Below are positions 16,792 through 25,165 of a stretch of 64,000 nucleotides of DNA, one piece after another; the first letter of the stretch is position 1; every line of letters begins with the position of its first letter. The position numbers were made by a program, and so were the translations under genes. The notes under the pieces are model-generated. The model made no database searches. It had not been told where the DNA came from and worked only from the letters and a program-made list of their open reading frames with translations. Where the stretch lies: assembly GCA_028292435.1 (NCBI GenBank), contig JAQGMI010000072.1, forward strand, positions 1 through 64,000. Direction: 5' to 3'. The DNA is from Betaproteobacteria bacterium (GTDB lineage: Bacteria; Pseudomonadota; Gammaproteobacteria; Burkholderiales; SG8-41).

Positions 16792-17980
16792 GGCTCATGT
16801 AGCCGCCGCCTTCGGATGTGCCCGCTTCGTCGTATATCGCGTGCCTGAGCCGCCATGCGCCGTTCTCGCGCTTCCACAAGTGTTCTGCCCGCCAGCTGTC
16901 GATGACGGCATTAAATTGATCGTCAGTGATATCGCAGTACTCGAGGAACTCCCGGTAATACTTGCGCGGGAACTCACCGTCGTATTTTTTCACCAGTGCG
17001 ACGCCTTCCTCGCGCGTAATCTTGTCGTCGCGGATTTCGTGGGCCGAGTCCGAGGTTGTCCGGCCAATCCCGAATTTTATGAATGCCAGATAATAGTGAT
17101 AACCGTCGATGCGATCGTCGAGGCTTGCGTACTTCGAATAAGTGCCTTCGGTCCTCTCCGGATTCGGTGTAAACCCGGTATTTTCCTGGCAGTAGTAGAA
17201 ATTTTCCTGCGGATCCCACGATTTGTAATATCCCAGGAAGTGGATCTCAGTTTTATTCTTCATGATCTGATCGAACTTGGGTGGCAGGAAGGGCGCGATG
17301 TCGCATTGCGTAACGCCATGCTCAAGCCAGAATTCCGGAGGCAGTCCCGAAAAATAATGCTTGTCATGGTCTTGAATATCGCGCGTTGGCCGGAATGCAT
17401 TTTTCATATCGCCGCCGTACTCGACTTCGCCGTTTTCACCATACATGATCAACGACACGCCGTACTGCACGGCCATCCGCAGCGGGAAATTGGTTTGGCC
17501 GTAAATGAACGGTTGAAAAGGATCGCCGAGATGAACGAATGACAGATTGGTCAATCGTCGCGTGGCTGTGCCGTTTGGCGTACCAAGAATGTTGTCGAAG
17601 CCTGCCTGGATGAAACGGTGAAGGTTCTGCCGTCCGATCTCCGTCGGCAACAACGGCGCCCACGTCACGGTTAACGGATTCATGCCGTAGTGAAACTTAA
17701 GCTGATGCGCGACAAACCCGCCGTCTTTACCGCCGCTGCACGGAACGATGACATCGTAGGAGCCGTCGCTTTTCCGGTGACGATCGCATAGTTCCTTCAA
17801 CTCGCGCTCGCGAGCAGCCCAATCGATGCTGCGGCGTTTAAATTCGGCAAAATTGCACGCGCTGCAAACCCCATTTTCATCGAACGTGATGCGCGGCCGC
17901 TGATTTGAGATCGTGCACTTTCGACAGAAAGTAACTTCCAACGGAAGGTTGTAGCGCCGGGCTACATCGTGATTCTTCAT
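16784..17980 (-). CDS. N-acetyl sugar amidotransferase (WbpG/PseA family)
   Basis: 398 aa. The N-terminus holds two cysteine pairs, 'TFCRKCTISNQRP' and 'GVCSACNFAEF', probably binding zinc, followed by the ATP-pyrophosphatase PP-loop 'VIVPCSGGKDGGFVAHQL'. This family converts an N-acetyl group of an amino sugar or nonulosonic acid to acetamidino, using ATP and ammonia from HisH/HisF, both encoded directly downstream. With the legionaminic genes upstream, an acetamidino-legionaminic acid is the likely product. A purine-rich AGAGGA lies about 13 bases before the ATG at 17980; the gene restarts the operon after a 100-base gap that contains a small hairpin. Confidence 0.88.
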   Translation of the reverse strand: MKNHDVARRYNLPLEVTFCRKCTISNQRPRITFDENGVCSACNFAEFKRRSIDWAARERELKELCDRHRKSDGSYDVIVPCSGGKDGGFVAHQLKFHYGMNPLTVTWAPLLPTEIGRQNLHRFIQAGFDNILGTPNGTATRRLTNLSFVHLGDPFQPFIYGQTNFPLRMAVQYGVSLIMYGENGEVEYGGDMKNAFRPTRDIQDHDKHYFSGLPPEFWLEHGVTQCDIAPFLPPKFDQIMKNKTEIHFLGYYKSWDPQENFYYCQENTGFTPNPERTEGTYSKYASLDDRIDGYHYYLAFIKFGIGRTTSDSAHEIRDDKITREEGVALVKKYDGEFPRKYYREFLEYCDITDDQFNAVIDSWRAEHLWKRENGAWRLRHAIYDEAGTSEGGGYMSHA

Positions 17981-18044
17981 GCGTCAAAAATCCTCTTGCA
18001 ACGTGTGATAAGCAGGTTTAATCGGGATCGATTGAGCGGTCGCT

Positions 18045-18060
18045 ACCTGCCATCCGGCAG
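18045..18060 (-). other. Intercistronic hairpin in the legionaminic gene block
   Basis: Minus-strand CTGCC GGAT GGCAG forms a compact GC-rich stem-loop in the 100-base gap between the nucleotidyltransferase and amidotransferase genes. No T-run follows, so it is not a terminator; it may stabilise or pause the message. Nothing else is evident in this gap. Confidence 0.3.
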
Positions 18061-18080
18061 GCGCGCAGGCGCGGCGGTGC

Positions 18081-19133
18081 CTAATTCGGAAACTTCGACG
18101 TAAATTCGCCGTGCGCGGTTTCCAGATCTTCGTGCCGCCCGATATCTGTCCAATACTCATGCAGGGGAAAGGCCGCAGGTGTTTCCCTCTGTGCTATCAG
18201 TTTCTGGAACAGCGCGGGCATATCCAGATGCGTATCCCGCGGGACGAACTCAAGCACTCGCGGCTCGAATGCGTATATCCCCGCATTCACGAAAAAGCGG
18301 TGCGACGGCTTTTCCTCGATCGATTGGATACGATAGTTGTCGAGCTTGATGACACCGTAGGGCACGTTCTCGACGTGTTCGTTGACACACATCGTAGCTG
18401 CAGACTCATGCTCGCGATGGAATTCCAGCAGGTGACTGAAATTGACCCGCGTGAGAAGGTCCGCGTTCATGACGACAAAGGTTGAAGAGGGCTTCTCCGG
18501 CAACAACCCCAGCGAACCCGCTGTGCCGAGCGCCTGCGTTTCATTGAGATAGCGAATATCGACGCCCCACGCCGAACCATCGCTGAAATATTCGGTGATC
18601 ATCTCGGCTTTGTAGTTCACCGACAAGTAAAAGCGCTTAAAGCCGAACTCGATAAAATTGAGCAGTATTGTTTCGAGAATCGGCCGGCTGCCGACTTTTA
18701 GCATCGGCTTGGGGCAGTCCTCCGTCAGGGGCATCAGGCGAGTTCCCAGGCCGCCAGCCATGAGCACGACGACATTGTCCCGCGAGGCGGGAATCACCAG
18801 CTCGTCGAAATTCTCCAGCCCGACGACACGCCCCGCCGGATCGACTATCGGCACCCTGCGGACCTGCTTGCTTTTCATGGCGGCCATTACCGATTCACGA
18901 GCATCGCCGAGCGTCGCAGTTACGGGATGCCGGTTCATGATCGACTCGACGGACCGATCGAGCGGAATTCCATTCAGGAGGGCGCGCCGTACATCGCCAT
19001 CCGAAACCGTGCCGAGCAATTGATTGGTGCTGTCGACGACGAGCGCGAGCTGCAACGAGCCAGCATCAATAATACGTACAGCGTCTTTGATTGACGATGT
19101 GCGACTGACAAGAATGCTTTTCCAAGTGCTCAT
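18081..19133 (-). CDS. ptmE: CBS-domain sugar-phosphate nucleotidyltransferase (PtmE-like)
   Basis: 350 aa. Residues 1-115 form a CBS pair ('IKDAVRIIDAGSLQLALVVD', 'LLGTVSDGDVRRALL', 'KQVRRVPIVDPAGRVVG'); residues 120-350 are a nucleotidyltransferase with 'VVLMAGGLGTRLMPLTEDCPKP' and 'MNADLLTRV'. This fusion is the architecture of PtmE, which makes GDP-glucosamine for legionaminic acid in Campylobacter. Its place among legB, legC, legG and legI supports the same role. It overlaps the acetyltransferase gene by four bases (ATGA). Confidence 0.83.
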   Translation of the reverse strand: MSTWKSILVSRTSSIKDAVRIIDAGSLQLALVVDSTNQLLGTVSDGDVRRALLNGIPLDRSVESIMNRHPVTATLGDARESVMAAMKSKQVRRVPIVDPAGRVVGLENFDELVIPASRDNVVVLMAGGLGTRLMPLTEDCPKPMLKVGSRPILETILLNFIEFGFKRFYLSVNYKAEMITEYFSDGSAWGVDIRYLNETQALGTAGSLGLLPEKPSSTFVVMNADLLTRVNFSHLLEFHREHESAATMCVNEHVENVPYGVIKLDNYRIQSIEEKPSHRFFVNAGIYAFEPRVLEFVPRDTHLDMPALFQKLIAQRETPAAFPLHEYWTDIGRHEDLETAHGEFTSKFPN

Positions 19134-19765
19134 TTAGCCTTGCTGCGCGCAGGGGTGCCGAATACCGTGAGATTGGCGGGAACGTCGTCTATGACGACTG
19201 CGCCGGCAGCGATTACGGAGCCATTGCCGACGCGGACATTTTGCAGGATGGTGGCGCCGGCACCTACATGTACATTCTCGCCGATCTCGACGCCGCCCGA
19301 TAACGTGGCGCCGGGCGCTATGTGAACATGCGCGCCGACTTTGCAATCATGGTCCACAGATGCGTTGGTGTTAATGATTGTATTAGCGCCGATAACGCAG
19401 CCTGCCTGAATTACACTGCCGGCCATCGCTTGCACGCCTTCTCCCAGTTGCGCGTGTGCCGAAACGATCGCAGACGGATGACGAACTGACGCAAACGTGT
19501 AGCCGCCCGCTTTTAGGCTATCAAACACCTTTCGGCGCAAATGCGGGCGCGTAACCGAGCCGATTCCATTGACGAGAACCACGACGTCTGGCGCGTGTAC
19601 GTTGAGAACACCGTCGTCACCCATGACGGTGACCCCGAGTATCATCTTCCCCGTTTTTGCCGGATCGCTGTCGGTCAGGCCGATGATTGCGGATGATTGT
19701 GCGAGGAGCGCGTCTACGAGTACTTTCGCATGGCCTCCGGCTCCGATTACGATAAGCTTTTTCAT
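19130..19765 (-). CDS. NeuD/PglD-like hexapeptide acetyltransferase
   Basis: 211 aa. The N-terminal Rossmann-like part 'KKLIVIGAGGHAKVLVDAL' and C-terminal left-handed beta-helix repeats ('AQLGEGVQAMAGSVIQAG', 'CVIGANTIINTNASVDHD', 'VHVGAGATILQNVRVG') define the NeuD/PglD family of acetyl-CoA-dependent N- or O-acetyltransferases. The His-Asp pair in 'SVDHDCKVG' matches the catalytic region. The ATG at 19765 overlaps the stop of the NeuB-like gene (TGATG), so an upstream in-frame extension is rejected. In this pathway it probably N-acetylates the 4-amino group made by the aminotransferase (the LegH step) or O-acetylates the final sugar. Confidence 0.83.
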   Translation of the reverse strand: MKKLIVIGAGGHAKVLVDALLAQSSAIIGLTDSDPAKTGKMILGVTVMGDDGVLNVHAPDVVVLVNGIGSVTRPHLRRKVFDSLKAGGYTFASVRHPSAIVSAHAQLGEGVQAMAGSVIQAGCVIGANTIINTNASVDHDCKVGAHVHIAPGATLSGGVEIGENVHVGAGATILQNVRVGNGSVIAAGAVVIDDVPANLTVFGTPARSKAK

Positions 19766-20856
19766 CAGGGCGCGATGGTATCGTCTCTTGAAAAACGCCG
19801 GCTCGCCACTTTGCCCAGCCACTCCCAATAATGCAGCGGCGAAATTCCGGTACCCGGGCGCTTGATCGTGAGGTTGTCCTCGCTAAATTTCTCGCCCGCC
19901 TCAATATCGCGTGCGGCGACCAGGCTGCACCGCGCAATCGGCAGATTTTTCATTTCGCTGGCGGTCGGCTGTTTGTTCGCCGAGCCGAGGGCCGCCTCAA
20001 TTTCGCGGATCGCCGAAATCATGGCCTCGAGCTCCTTGGGTTCGAGCGAAGCTTGGTGGTCGGGTCCGGGCAGATTGCGGTCGAGCGTGAAATGCTTTTC
20101 TATTACGCACGCGCCGAGCGCCACGGCGGCAATCGGCACTGCGATCCCAGTCGTGTGATCGGAGCAACCGACGGGCAGGGAGAACAATTCACGCATGGTT
20201 TCCATTGCACGCAGATTCACCTCGTGAAATGGCGCCGGATATTCGGTCGTGCAATGGAGTAATGTGACATTCGCGCCGAGAGCCGCCCGTGTTGCCGGAT
20301 TGCGGTAAGCCTCCTCGAAGGCCGCAATGGAAGGCGACCGTGATTCCGCCGCATATCCGAATGCCAGTACACCTAATGCGGATCCGATATCGGCAACGGT
20401 ACTCATGCCTGTGGAAAGTATCACTGGTTTATTCAACTTGGCGGCTCGAAGAAGCAGTGGTGCATTGGTGATTTCGCCGGATGGCACCTTGATGCAGCGC
20501 ATGCCGAGATCCCGCACCAGAAATTCGAGACTATCCACATCGAATGCCGACGACAAAAATTCGATGCCGCGCGACTGACAGTGCTCAGACAATTTGCGTT
20601 GGTCGACCTCGCTCAGCTCGAGCCGGCGCAGCATGTCCAGCTGGCTTTCGGCAATACCGGCCGTTCCTATCTGATAGGCGGCTTTTGGCGCGCTTGGACT
20701 CGCAAGCTTTGTAGCATGAAACGACTGAAATTTGACGGCGTCAGCCCCCGCAGCGCATGCAACATCGACGAGACGCAACGCGGTGTCGAGCGAACCGTTG
20801 TGGTTCACACCTGCTTCGGCAATCACGTAGGTGCCAAGGGTGTTCGCTGCACTCAT
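19765..20856 (-). CDS. legI: N-acetylneuraminate synthase family, probable legionaminic acid synthase
   Basis: 363 aa. The N-terminal NeuB TIM barrel shows 'VIAEAGVNHNGSLDTALRLV', 'VKFQSFHATKLASP', 'CIKVPSGEITNAPLL' and 'GCSDHTTGIAVPIAAVALG', with 'IEKHFTLDRNLPGPDH' at the metal/substrate site; the C-terminal 60 residues form an antifreeze-like SAF domain ('SLVAARDIEAGEKF'). It condenses phosphoenolpyruvate with a 6-carbon N-acyl mannosamine derivative. Legionaminate is preferred over sialic or pseudaminic acid because legB-, legC- and ptmE-like genes accompany it. Confidence 0.88.
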   Translation of the reverse strand: MSAANTLGTYVIAEAGVNHNGSLDTALRLVDVACAAGADAVKFQSFHATKLASPSAPKAAYQIGTAGIAESQLDMLRRLELSEVDQRKLSEHCQSRGIEFLSSAFDVDSLEFLVRDLGMRCIKVPSGEITNAPLLLRAAKLNKPVILSTGMSTVADIGSALGVLAFGYAAESRSPSIAAFEEAYRNPATRAALGANVTLLHCTTEYPAPFHEVNLRAMETMRELFSLPVGCSDHTTGIAVPIAAVALGACVIEKHFTLDRNLPGPDHQASLEPKELEAMISAIREIEAALGSANKQPTASEMKNLPIARCSLVAARDIEAGEKFSEDNLTIKRPGTGISPLHYWEWLGKVASRRFSRDDTIAP

Positions 20857-22013
20857 ATCGTCAAGTCCATAAACCGCTTTTTGACGAGCGTAGCGGGGCT
20901 GCGTATTTTTTTTAGTTCGCGAAAAATGCGCCGGGAGCTGTTGCCGTCGCCGTATGGATTTGCGATGGCTGCGCGTTTTCTCTTAAGTGCCGCGCGAAGG
21001 GCCGCTGCGATTTCTTTATGAACCGGGCGGCAATTGATTACCGACCTTGCCTGTAATCGGCCTTTTTGCCGGTCACCGATATTGACCGTTGCCGTGCCGA
21101 ACGAGGGTGCTTCGTAAAGTCCGCTCGATGAATTGCCGGCCATGACGTCAGTGACCTTCAGCAGACTCAGATATAGCTGCTGTCCAAGCGACGCATAAAC
21201 ATGCGCATTGGAATGGTTCGCGACGAACCGGTCAATCATGCGATTAAGAATTCGGCCGCCAGTGTCGGCATTGGGACGGGTGAATATCACCAAATGTTTT
21301 GTGGCGTCGAGTTCGGTAAGCGCGAACAGCAATTCACGGAACTGATCTTGAGGCGCCTCTTCCTCCAGTGTCGCCGGATGAAAAGTAACCACTATCATTC
21401 GCTCGCTGAAGCGCAGGCCCAGTTTTTTTTCCAGCGTGGCGCGATCGAGCAGCTTTACCCGCTTGATGTAATCGATACCCGGGCTGCCAACATTGAAAAT
21501 ATGGCGCGAATTTTCGCCGAGCTGGCGCACGCGGCGCGCGGATTCCGAGTTCGTGACGAAGTGTAGATGAGACATTTTAGTAATGCCGTGCCGAAGGGCC
21601 TCGTCAAATGCGCCCTCCGTCGTATCGCCGCCGGCAATATGGGCGACCGGCACCTTCGCCACCAGCGCAGCGAGCGCGGCAGAAAAAATTTCAAACCGAT
21701 CGCCAAGCAGCACGATCATGTCGGGTCTAAGCCGCGCGAACGCCGCGCCGCAACCGCTTACTCCGCGGCTGATCGATTTTGCCGTTCCTGACGGCGTATC
21801 GTCCGCGAGCATGAGGTCAACCTTCGCATCTATTTTGAATCCGTCGGCTTCGATGGCCTTATAGGTCAAGCCGAATTGACGCGACAAATGCATGCCGGTC
21901 ACGACGAGTTGCAGTTGGCACGAACGGTCCGCAGCAATGTCTTTCAGGAGCCAGAACAAAAGACCGTAGTCGGCACGACTGCCCGTAACGACGCATATTT
22001 TGCGCCGCTTCAT
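20853..22013 (-). CDS. legG: NDP-N,N'-diacetylbacillosamine 2-epimerase, hydrolysing (LegG/NeuC family)
   Basis: 386 aa hydrolysing NDP-HexNAc 2-epimerase. Visible: 'KICVVTGSRADYGLLFWLL' at the N-terminus, 'DMIVLLGDRFEIFSAALAAL', 'VAHIAGGDTTEGAFDEALRHG', and 'MAGNSSSGLYEAPSFGTATV' near the nucleotide site. It removes the nucleotide and inverts C2, yielding the free mannosamine-configured precursor for the PEP condensation encoded by the overlapping next gene. It is joined to legC upstream by an ATGA overlap. The NeuC (sialic acid) alternative is unlikely because the dehydratase and aminotransferase precede it. Confidence 0.87.
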   Translation of the reverse strand: MKRRKICVVTGSRADYGLLFWLLKDIAADRSCQLQLVVTGMHLSRQFGLTYKAIEADGFKIDAKVDLMLADDTPSGTAKSISRGVSGCGAAFARLRPDMIVLLGDRFEIFSAALAALVAKVPVAHIAGGDTTEGAFDEALRHGITKMSHLHFVTNSESARRVRQLGENSRHIFNVGSPGIDYIKRVKLLDRATLEKKLGLRFSERMIVVTFHPATLEEEAPQDQFRELLFALTELDATKHLVIFTRPNADTGGRILNRMIDRFVANHSNAHVYASLGQQLYLSLLKVTDVMAGNSSSGLYEAPSFGTATVNIGDRQKGRLQARSVINCRPVHKEIAAALRAALKRKRAAIANPYGDGNSSRRIFRELKKIRSPATLVKKRFMDLTI

Positions 22014-23182
22014 GTATGGGCCAGCGCCGGACTGCTGGGCAGGTTTACCAGCCGTCTTTCAATATCTTCCGCAACTGACAAGTCCATTCTGGGACAGTCC
22101 GCGTAGATTGGCAGCCGGTGCATGAGCGTCCACACGGGCCGCGTCATGTAGTTATGCCGGTTGGTGAGTTCGAGCACGGCGTCACGCAGATGAGCGCACT
22201 CGCGCTTCAACAACAGCGCGTTGAGCCAGTAATTGCTTTTCGCAAATACTGGTTCGCGGAAAAGCTCCAGCCAGTCGATCGGTTTGAATGCCGTCATGTA
22301 CTTGTCCGCAAGCGCCCGTTTTTTTTCAATTGCTGCGGGTAGCGCTTCGAGCTGTGCGCAGCCGAGCGCGGCATTAATATTGGGCAAGCGGTAGTTATAG
22401 CCGATTTGATCGTGCGAAAAGGACCATTGATGAGGCACGCGAGCTGTCGTAGTCAGATGCTTGGCAAGTTTCGCGAGTTCCGGATCGTCGGTCAGGATTG
22501 CGCCGCCACCGCCGGTCGTCACGACTTTATTACCGTTGAAGCTCAATGCCGCTACCCGACCGAAGGTGCCGGTGTGCCGGCCCTTGTAATAAGAGCCGAG
22601 AGACTCTGCCGCATCTTCGACCAACTGCAATTTGAATTCGGCGCAGATTTCGATCAGGGCATCAAGATCGACCGGATGGCCGAACGTATGCATTGGCATC
22701 ACGGCGCGGATGCGGGCGCCGCTACGTTTGTTAACGAGTCGGCCGTTGCGAAACTCAGAAACACTGCGCAAATACCCGCGCAGTTTCTCCGGATCGAGGC
22801 CAAGCGTGTTCTCCGAGCTGTCCACAAGATGCGGTATCGCGTTGCAGTAACTTACGGCGTTTGCAGATGCGATAAATGTGAGTGCGGGAGTCAGTACTTC
22901 GTCGCCGGACTGGACCCCAACAAGCTGCAAGCATATGTGCAAAGCCGAGGTGCCATTCACAGTCGCTATGGCAAATTTCGCGCCGGTATACTCGGTCAAC
23001 ATCGATTCGAATCGATCGACAAATTTGCCTGCCGACGAGACCCAGCCGGTGTCGAGACATTCCTTAACGTAGTCCCACTCGCGACCTTCAAACTTTGGCT
23101 CATGCAGCGCGATCGGTGCACGCGGCTTGCCGAGCACGGATTCGAGCGCGGGCAGGACCGCATTGATTCGCGCGGTATTCAT
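22010..23182 (-). CDS. legC: LegC-type aminotransferase (DegT/DnrJ/EryC1/StrS family)
   Basis: 390 aa PLP-dependent sugar aminotransferase. 'VNGTSALHICLQLVG' is the phosphate-binding segment, 'VEDAAESLGSYYKG' carries the cofactor Asp, and the Schiff-base lysine is in 'SFNGNKVVTTGGGGAIL'. It should transfer an amino group from glutamate to C4 of the 4-keto-6-deoxy intermediate made by LegB. The ATG follows the legB stop directly (TGAATG). The intact lysine contrasts with the His-type DegT enzyme encoded at 28.9-30.0 kb in the same operon. Confidence 0.88.
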   Translation of the reverse strand: MNTARINAVLPALESVLGKPRAPIALHEPKFEGREWDYVKECLDTGWVSSAGKFVDRFESMLTEYTGAKFAIATVNGTSALHICLQLVGVQSGDEVLTPALTFIASANAVSYCNAIPHLVDSSENTLGLDPEKLRGYLRSVSEFRNGRLVNKRSGARIRAVMPMHTFGHPVDLDALIEICAEFKLQLVEDAAESLGSYYKGRHTGTFGRVAALSFNGNKVVTTGGGGAILTDDPELAKLAKHLTTTARVPHQWSFSHDQIGYNYRLPNINAALGCAQLEALPAAIEKKRALADKYMTAFKPIDWLELFREPVFAKSNYWLNALLLKRECAHLRDAVLELTNRHNYMTRPVWTLMHRLPIYADCPRMDLSVAEDIERRLVNLPSSPALAHT

Positions 23183-24187
23183 TCAGATGTTGTAGGCGTC
23201 GGCCTTGTAGACTTTGAGATTGACGGGATCCCGGAACCAGTCGGCCGTGATAGCAAGCCCGCGCCTGAAACCCTCCCTGCCGCCGAACTGCGGTTGCCAA
23301 CCAGTCAACCGGAGCGCCTTGCTCGTGTCGGCCCACAGCCGTTCCACTTCGCTTTTTTCAGGCCGTAAACGTTCATCGTCGGTCTCGATCTCGACGCTCG
23401 CGCCCATCGCTTCGGCGATCAATCGCGCGGTGTCGCCGATCGAAATTTCAAAGTTGCTTCCGAGATTGAAGACCTCGCCTATGCACTGGTCCGACTTCAG
23501 CGCCGCGATAAAGCCGGCGACCGTGTCCGCAACGAAACTGAAGTCACGGGTCGGATGTATTGCGCCGAGCTTGATCTTTCGTTTACCGCTGGCGATTTGC
23601 GTGATGATGGTGGGAATCACCGCGCGCGCAGATTGCCGGGGACCGTAAGTGTTAAAGGGCCGCACGATGGTCACCGGAGTTTCGAACGAATTGTAAAACG
23701 ACATTGCGATCTGATCGGCGCCGATTTTGCTGGCCGAATAAGGCGACTGACCTTGGAGCGGATGGTCTTCCGTAATCGGAACGAACCGCGCGGTGCCATA
23801 GACTTCGCTCGTCGACGTATGGATCACTTTGTCAACGGAAAGATCGCGTGCAGCCTGCACCACGTTTAACGTGCCTTTAATGTTGGTATCGACATAAGTG
23901 TCAGGCGAGTGATATGAATACGGAATTGCGATGAGCGCCGCGAGGTGCAGCACCGCATCGCAGCCCTTCAGCGCGGCGCGCACGCCATTTGGATCGCGGA
24001 TGTCCCCGGCGAATACTTCAAACTTGTCTTTGACATCTGCGCTGCAGTTGTCGAGCCAACCCCACGAATTGAAAGAGTTGTAGAGCACGAAGGCGCGCAC
24101 GTTATGCCCCGCGCGCACCAGCGCTTCGGTGAGGTGGGAACCGATAAAGCCGTCGGCGCCAGTAACCAGGATTTTCCGATTGTTCAT
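23183..24187 (-). CDS. legB: NDP-N-acetylglucosamine 4,6-dehydratase (LegB family)
   Basis: 334 aa extended SDR. NAD-binding 'ILVTGADGFIGSHLTEAL', catalytic Thr/Ser region 'IHTSTSEVYGTARFV' and 'YSASKIGADQIAMSFY' with the Tyr-Lys pair, 'RPFNTYGPRQS', and 'RDFSFVADTVAGF' define an NDP-sugar 4,6-dehydratase. The start is taken as ATG 24187, seven bases after the upstream gene; the frame is open further 5' but that would overlap the Gfo/Idh gene. It makes the 4-keto-6-deoxy sugar that LegC aminates, the first committed step of legionaminic acid formation. Confidence 0.86.
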   Translation of the reverse strand: MNNRKILVTGADGFIGSHLTEALVRAGHNVRAFVLYNSFNSWGWLDNCSADVKDKFEVFAGDIRDPNGVRAALKGCDAVLHLAALIAIPYSYHSPDTYVDTNIKGTLNVVQAARDLSVDKVIHTSTSEVYGTARFVPITEDHPLQGQSPYSASKIGADQIAMSFYNSFETPVTIVRPFNTYGPRQSARAVIPTIITQIASGKRKIKLGAIHPTRDFSFVADTVAGFIAALKSDQCIGEVFNLGSNFEISIGDTARLIAEAMGASVEIETDDERLRPEKSEVERLWADTSKALRLTGWQPQFGGREGFRRGLAITADWFRDPVNLKVYKADAYNI

Positions 24188-24194
24188 CGTGCGG

Positions 24195-25160
24195 TCATGT
24201 TCTGTAAATTGATTGTGCAATGCGCATCGAACGCAGCGCATCTTCGAGTGTGGGCAGACCGACTGCTTTGGCACCGAGTGCCGCTTTAACCGCGAGTTCC
24301 GCCTGGCGGCGCAATCCTGGCTTGAAGCGTTGATCCCACTCGTGCGGGTGGACCGGTTCCAGTTTGCGTTCCCCGTAGCGCTGGAACGCTGCCTGTTCGA
24401 GCGGCCGCAGTTCCCATCGCTTGGTCTGTGTCGTGACTGCTACGGACCATGGGCCCGGCGCATTCCAGACCGCTTGGTAAAGTCCGACATCGCCCGACGA
24501 GAACGCAACTTTTGCGGCAACGATGCCCGGAGAGGCCGGATTCCATGCGAAGACACGTTGTACCTCAGTGACGTCACCTCGGCCGAACATTGCGAAGTAG
24601 TCGATCAGGTGGATGGAATTGGCGTACATCCAGTTGTCGAGGATCAGCTTGGGCTGCCCCGCCTTGGCGGCGGCGATCAAGTCCTCCTGGTCCTGCACAT
24701 GAATGAAACGCGGCGCCGGATCGGACGACAAGTCTTCGAACACGGCGCGGGTACTCGAATAATGTCTCCGATTCAGTGCCACGAAGGCACGGCGGTTTGT
24801 CGCGCGCGCAAGTTCGGAAATCGTCTCTGCATCGGCAACATCGTAGCCGGCGGGTTTTTCGATCAAACAGGTCCACGGATATTGAAAGCAGTCGCCCGCT
24901 ACGCGGCGAACCGCCATTTCGGGCACCGCGATGACCACCAGTTCCGCCGAAGTCCTTTCGTGCAGTTCGGCGATCGAACGGCATGTCGTTTCGACGCAGA
25001 GTTCTTTCGCCATATTTCCGGCGCGTTCTGCTGATCTGCTGCAGATGCCAGCCAGCCGCACATTCGGAATATCGCGGAACGCCTTGATGTGTTCAGCCGC
25101 CATGTAACCGGCGCCGACGAAGGCAACCTTGCAGATTTTATTTGAATTCGAGTTTTCCAT
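24195..25160 (-). CDS. Gfo/Idh/MocA family oxidoreductase
   Basis: 321 aa. The Rossmann start is 'KVAFVGAGYMAAEHIKAF', and 'TCLIEKPAGYDVADAE' supplies the EKP signature. The catalytic domain contains 'NWMYANSIHLIDYFAMFG', where the His-Leu-Ile-Asp replaces the usual HxxD arrangement. It begins five bases after the preceding Gfo/Idh stop, and the two paralogues are clearly diverged. Related proteins accompany nonulosonic acid and glycosylation islands (Ptm loci), where their substrate is not settled. It may set the oxidation state of a sugar alcohol or of the dioxygenase product from the gene at 26.2 kb (inference). Confidence 0.83.
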   Translation of the reverse strand: MENSNSNKICKVAFVGAGYMAAEHIKAFRDIPNVRLAGICSRSAERAGNMAKELCVETTCRSIAELHERTSAELVVIAVPEMAVRRVAGDCFQYPWTCLIEKPAGYDVADAETISELARATNRRAFVALNRRHYSSTRAVFEDLSSDPAPRFIHVQDQEDLIAAAKAGQPKLILDNWMYANSIHLIDYFAMFGRGDVTEVQRVFAWNPASPGIVAAKVAFSSGDVGLYQAVWNAPGPWSVAVTTQTKRWELRPLEQAAFQRYGERKLEPVHPHEWDQRFKPGLRRQAELAVKAALGAKAVGLPTLEDALRSMRIAQSIYRT

Positions 25161-25165
25161 AGTCG

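Noticed and set aside
18041..18051. Second ops-like sequence GGCAGGTAGCG (minus) in the leg block
   Set aside because: It has an inserted base in the core and lacks the downstream T; it is explained by the arm of a small hairpin.
19765..22013. Sialic acid (NeuB/NeuC) pathway
   Set aside because: The dehydratase, aminotransferase and PtmE-like genes directly upstream and downstream point to a 6-deoxy, 7-amino nonulosonic acid of the legionaminic type.
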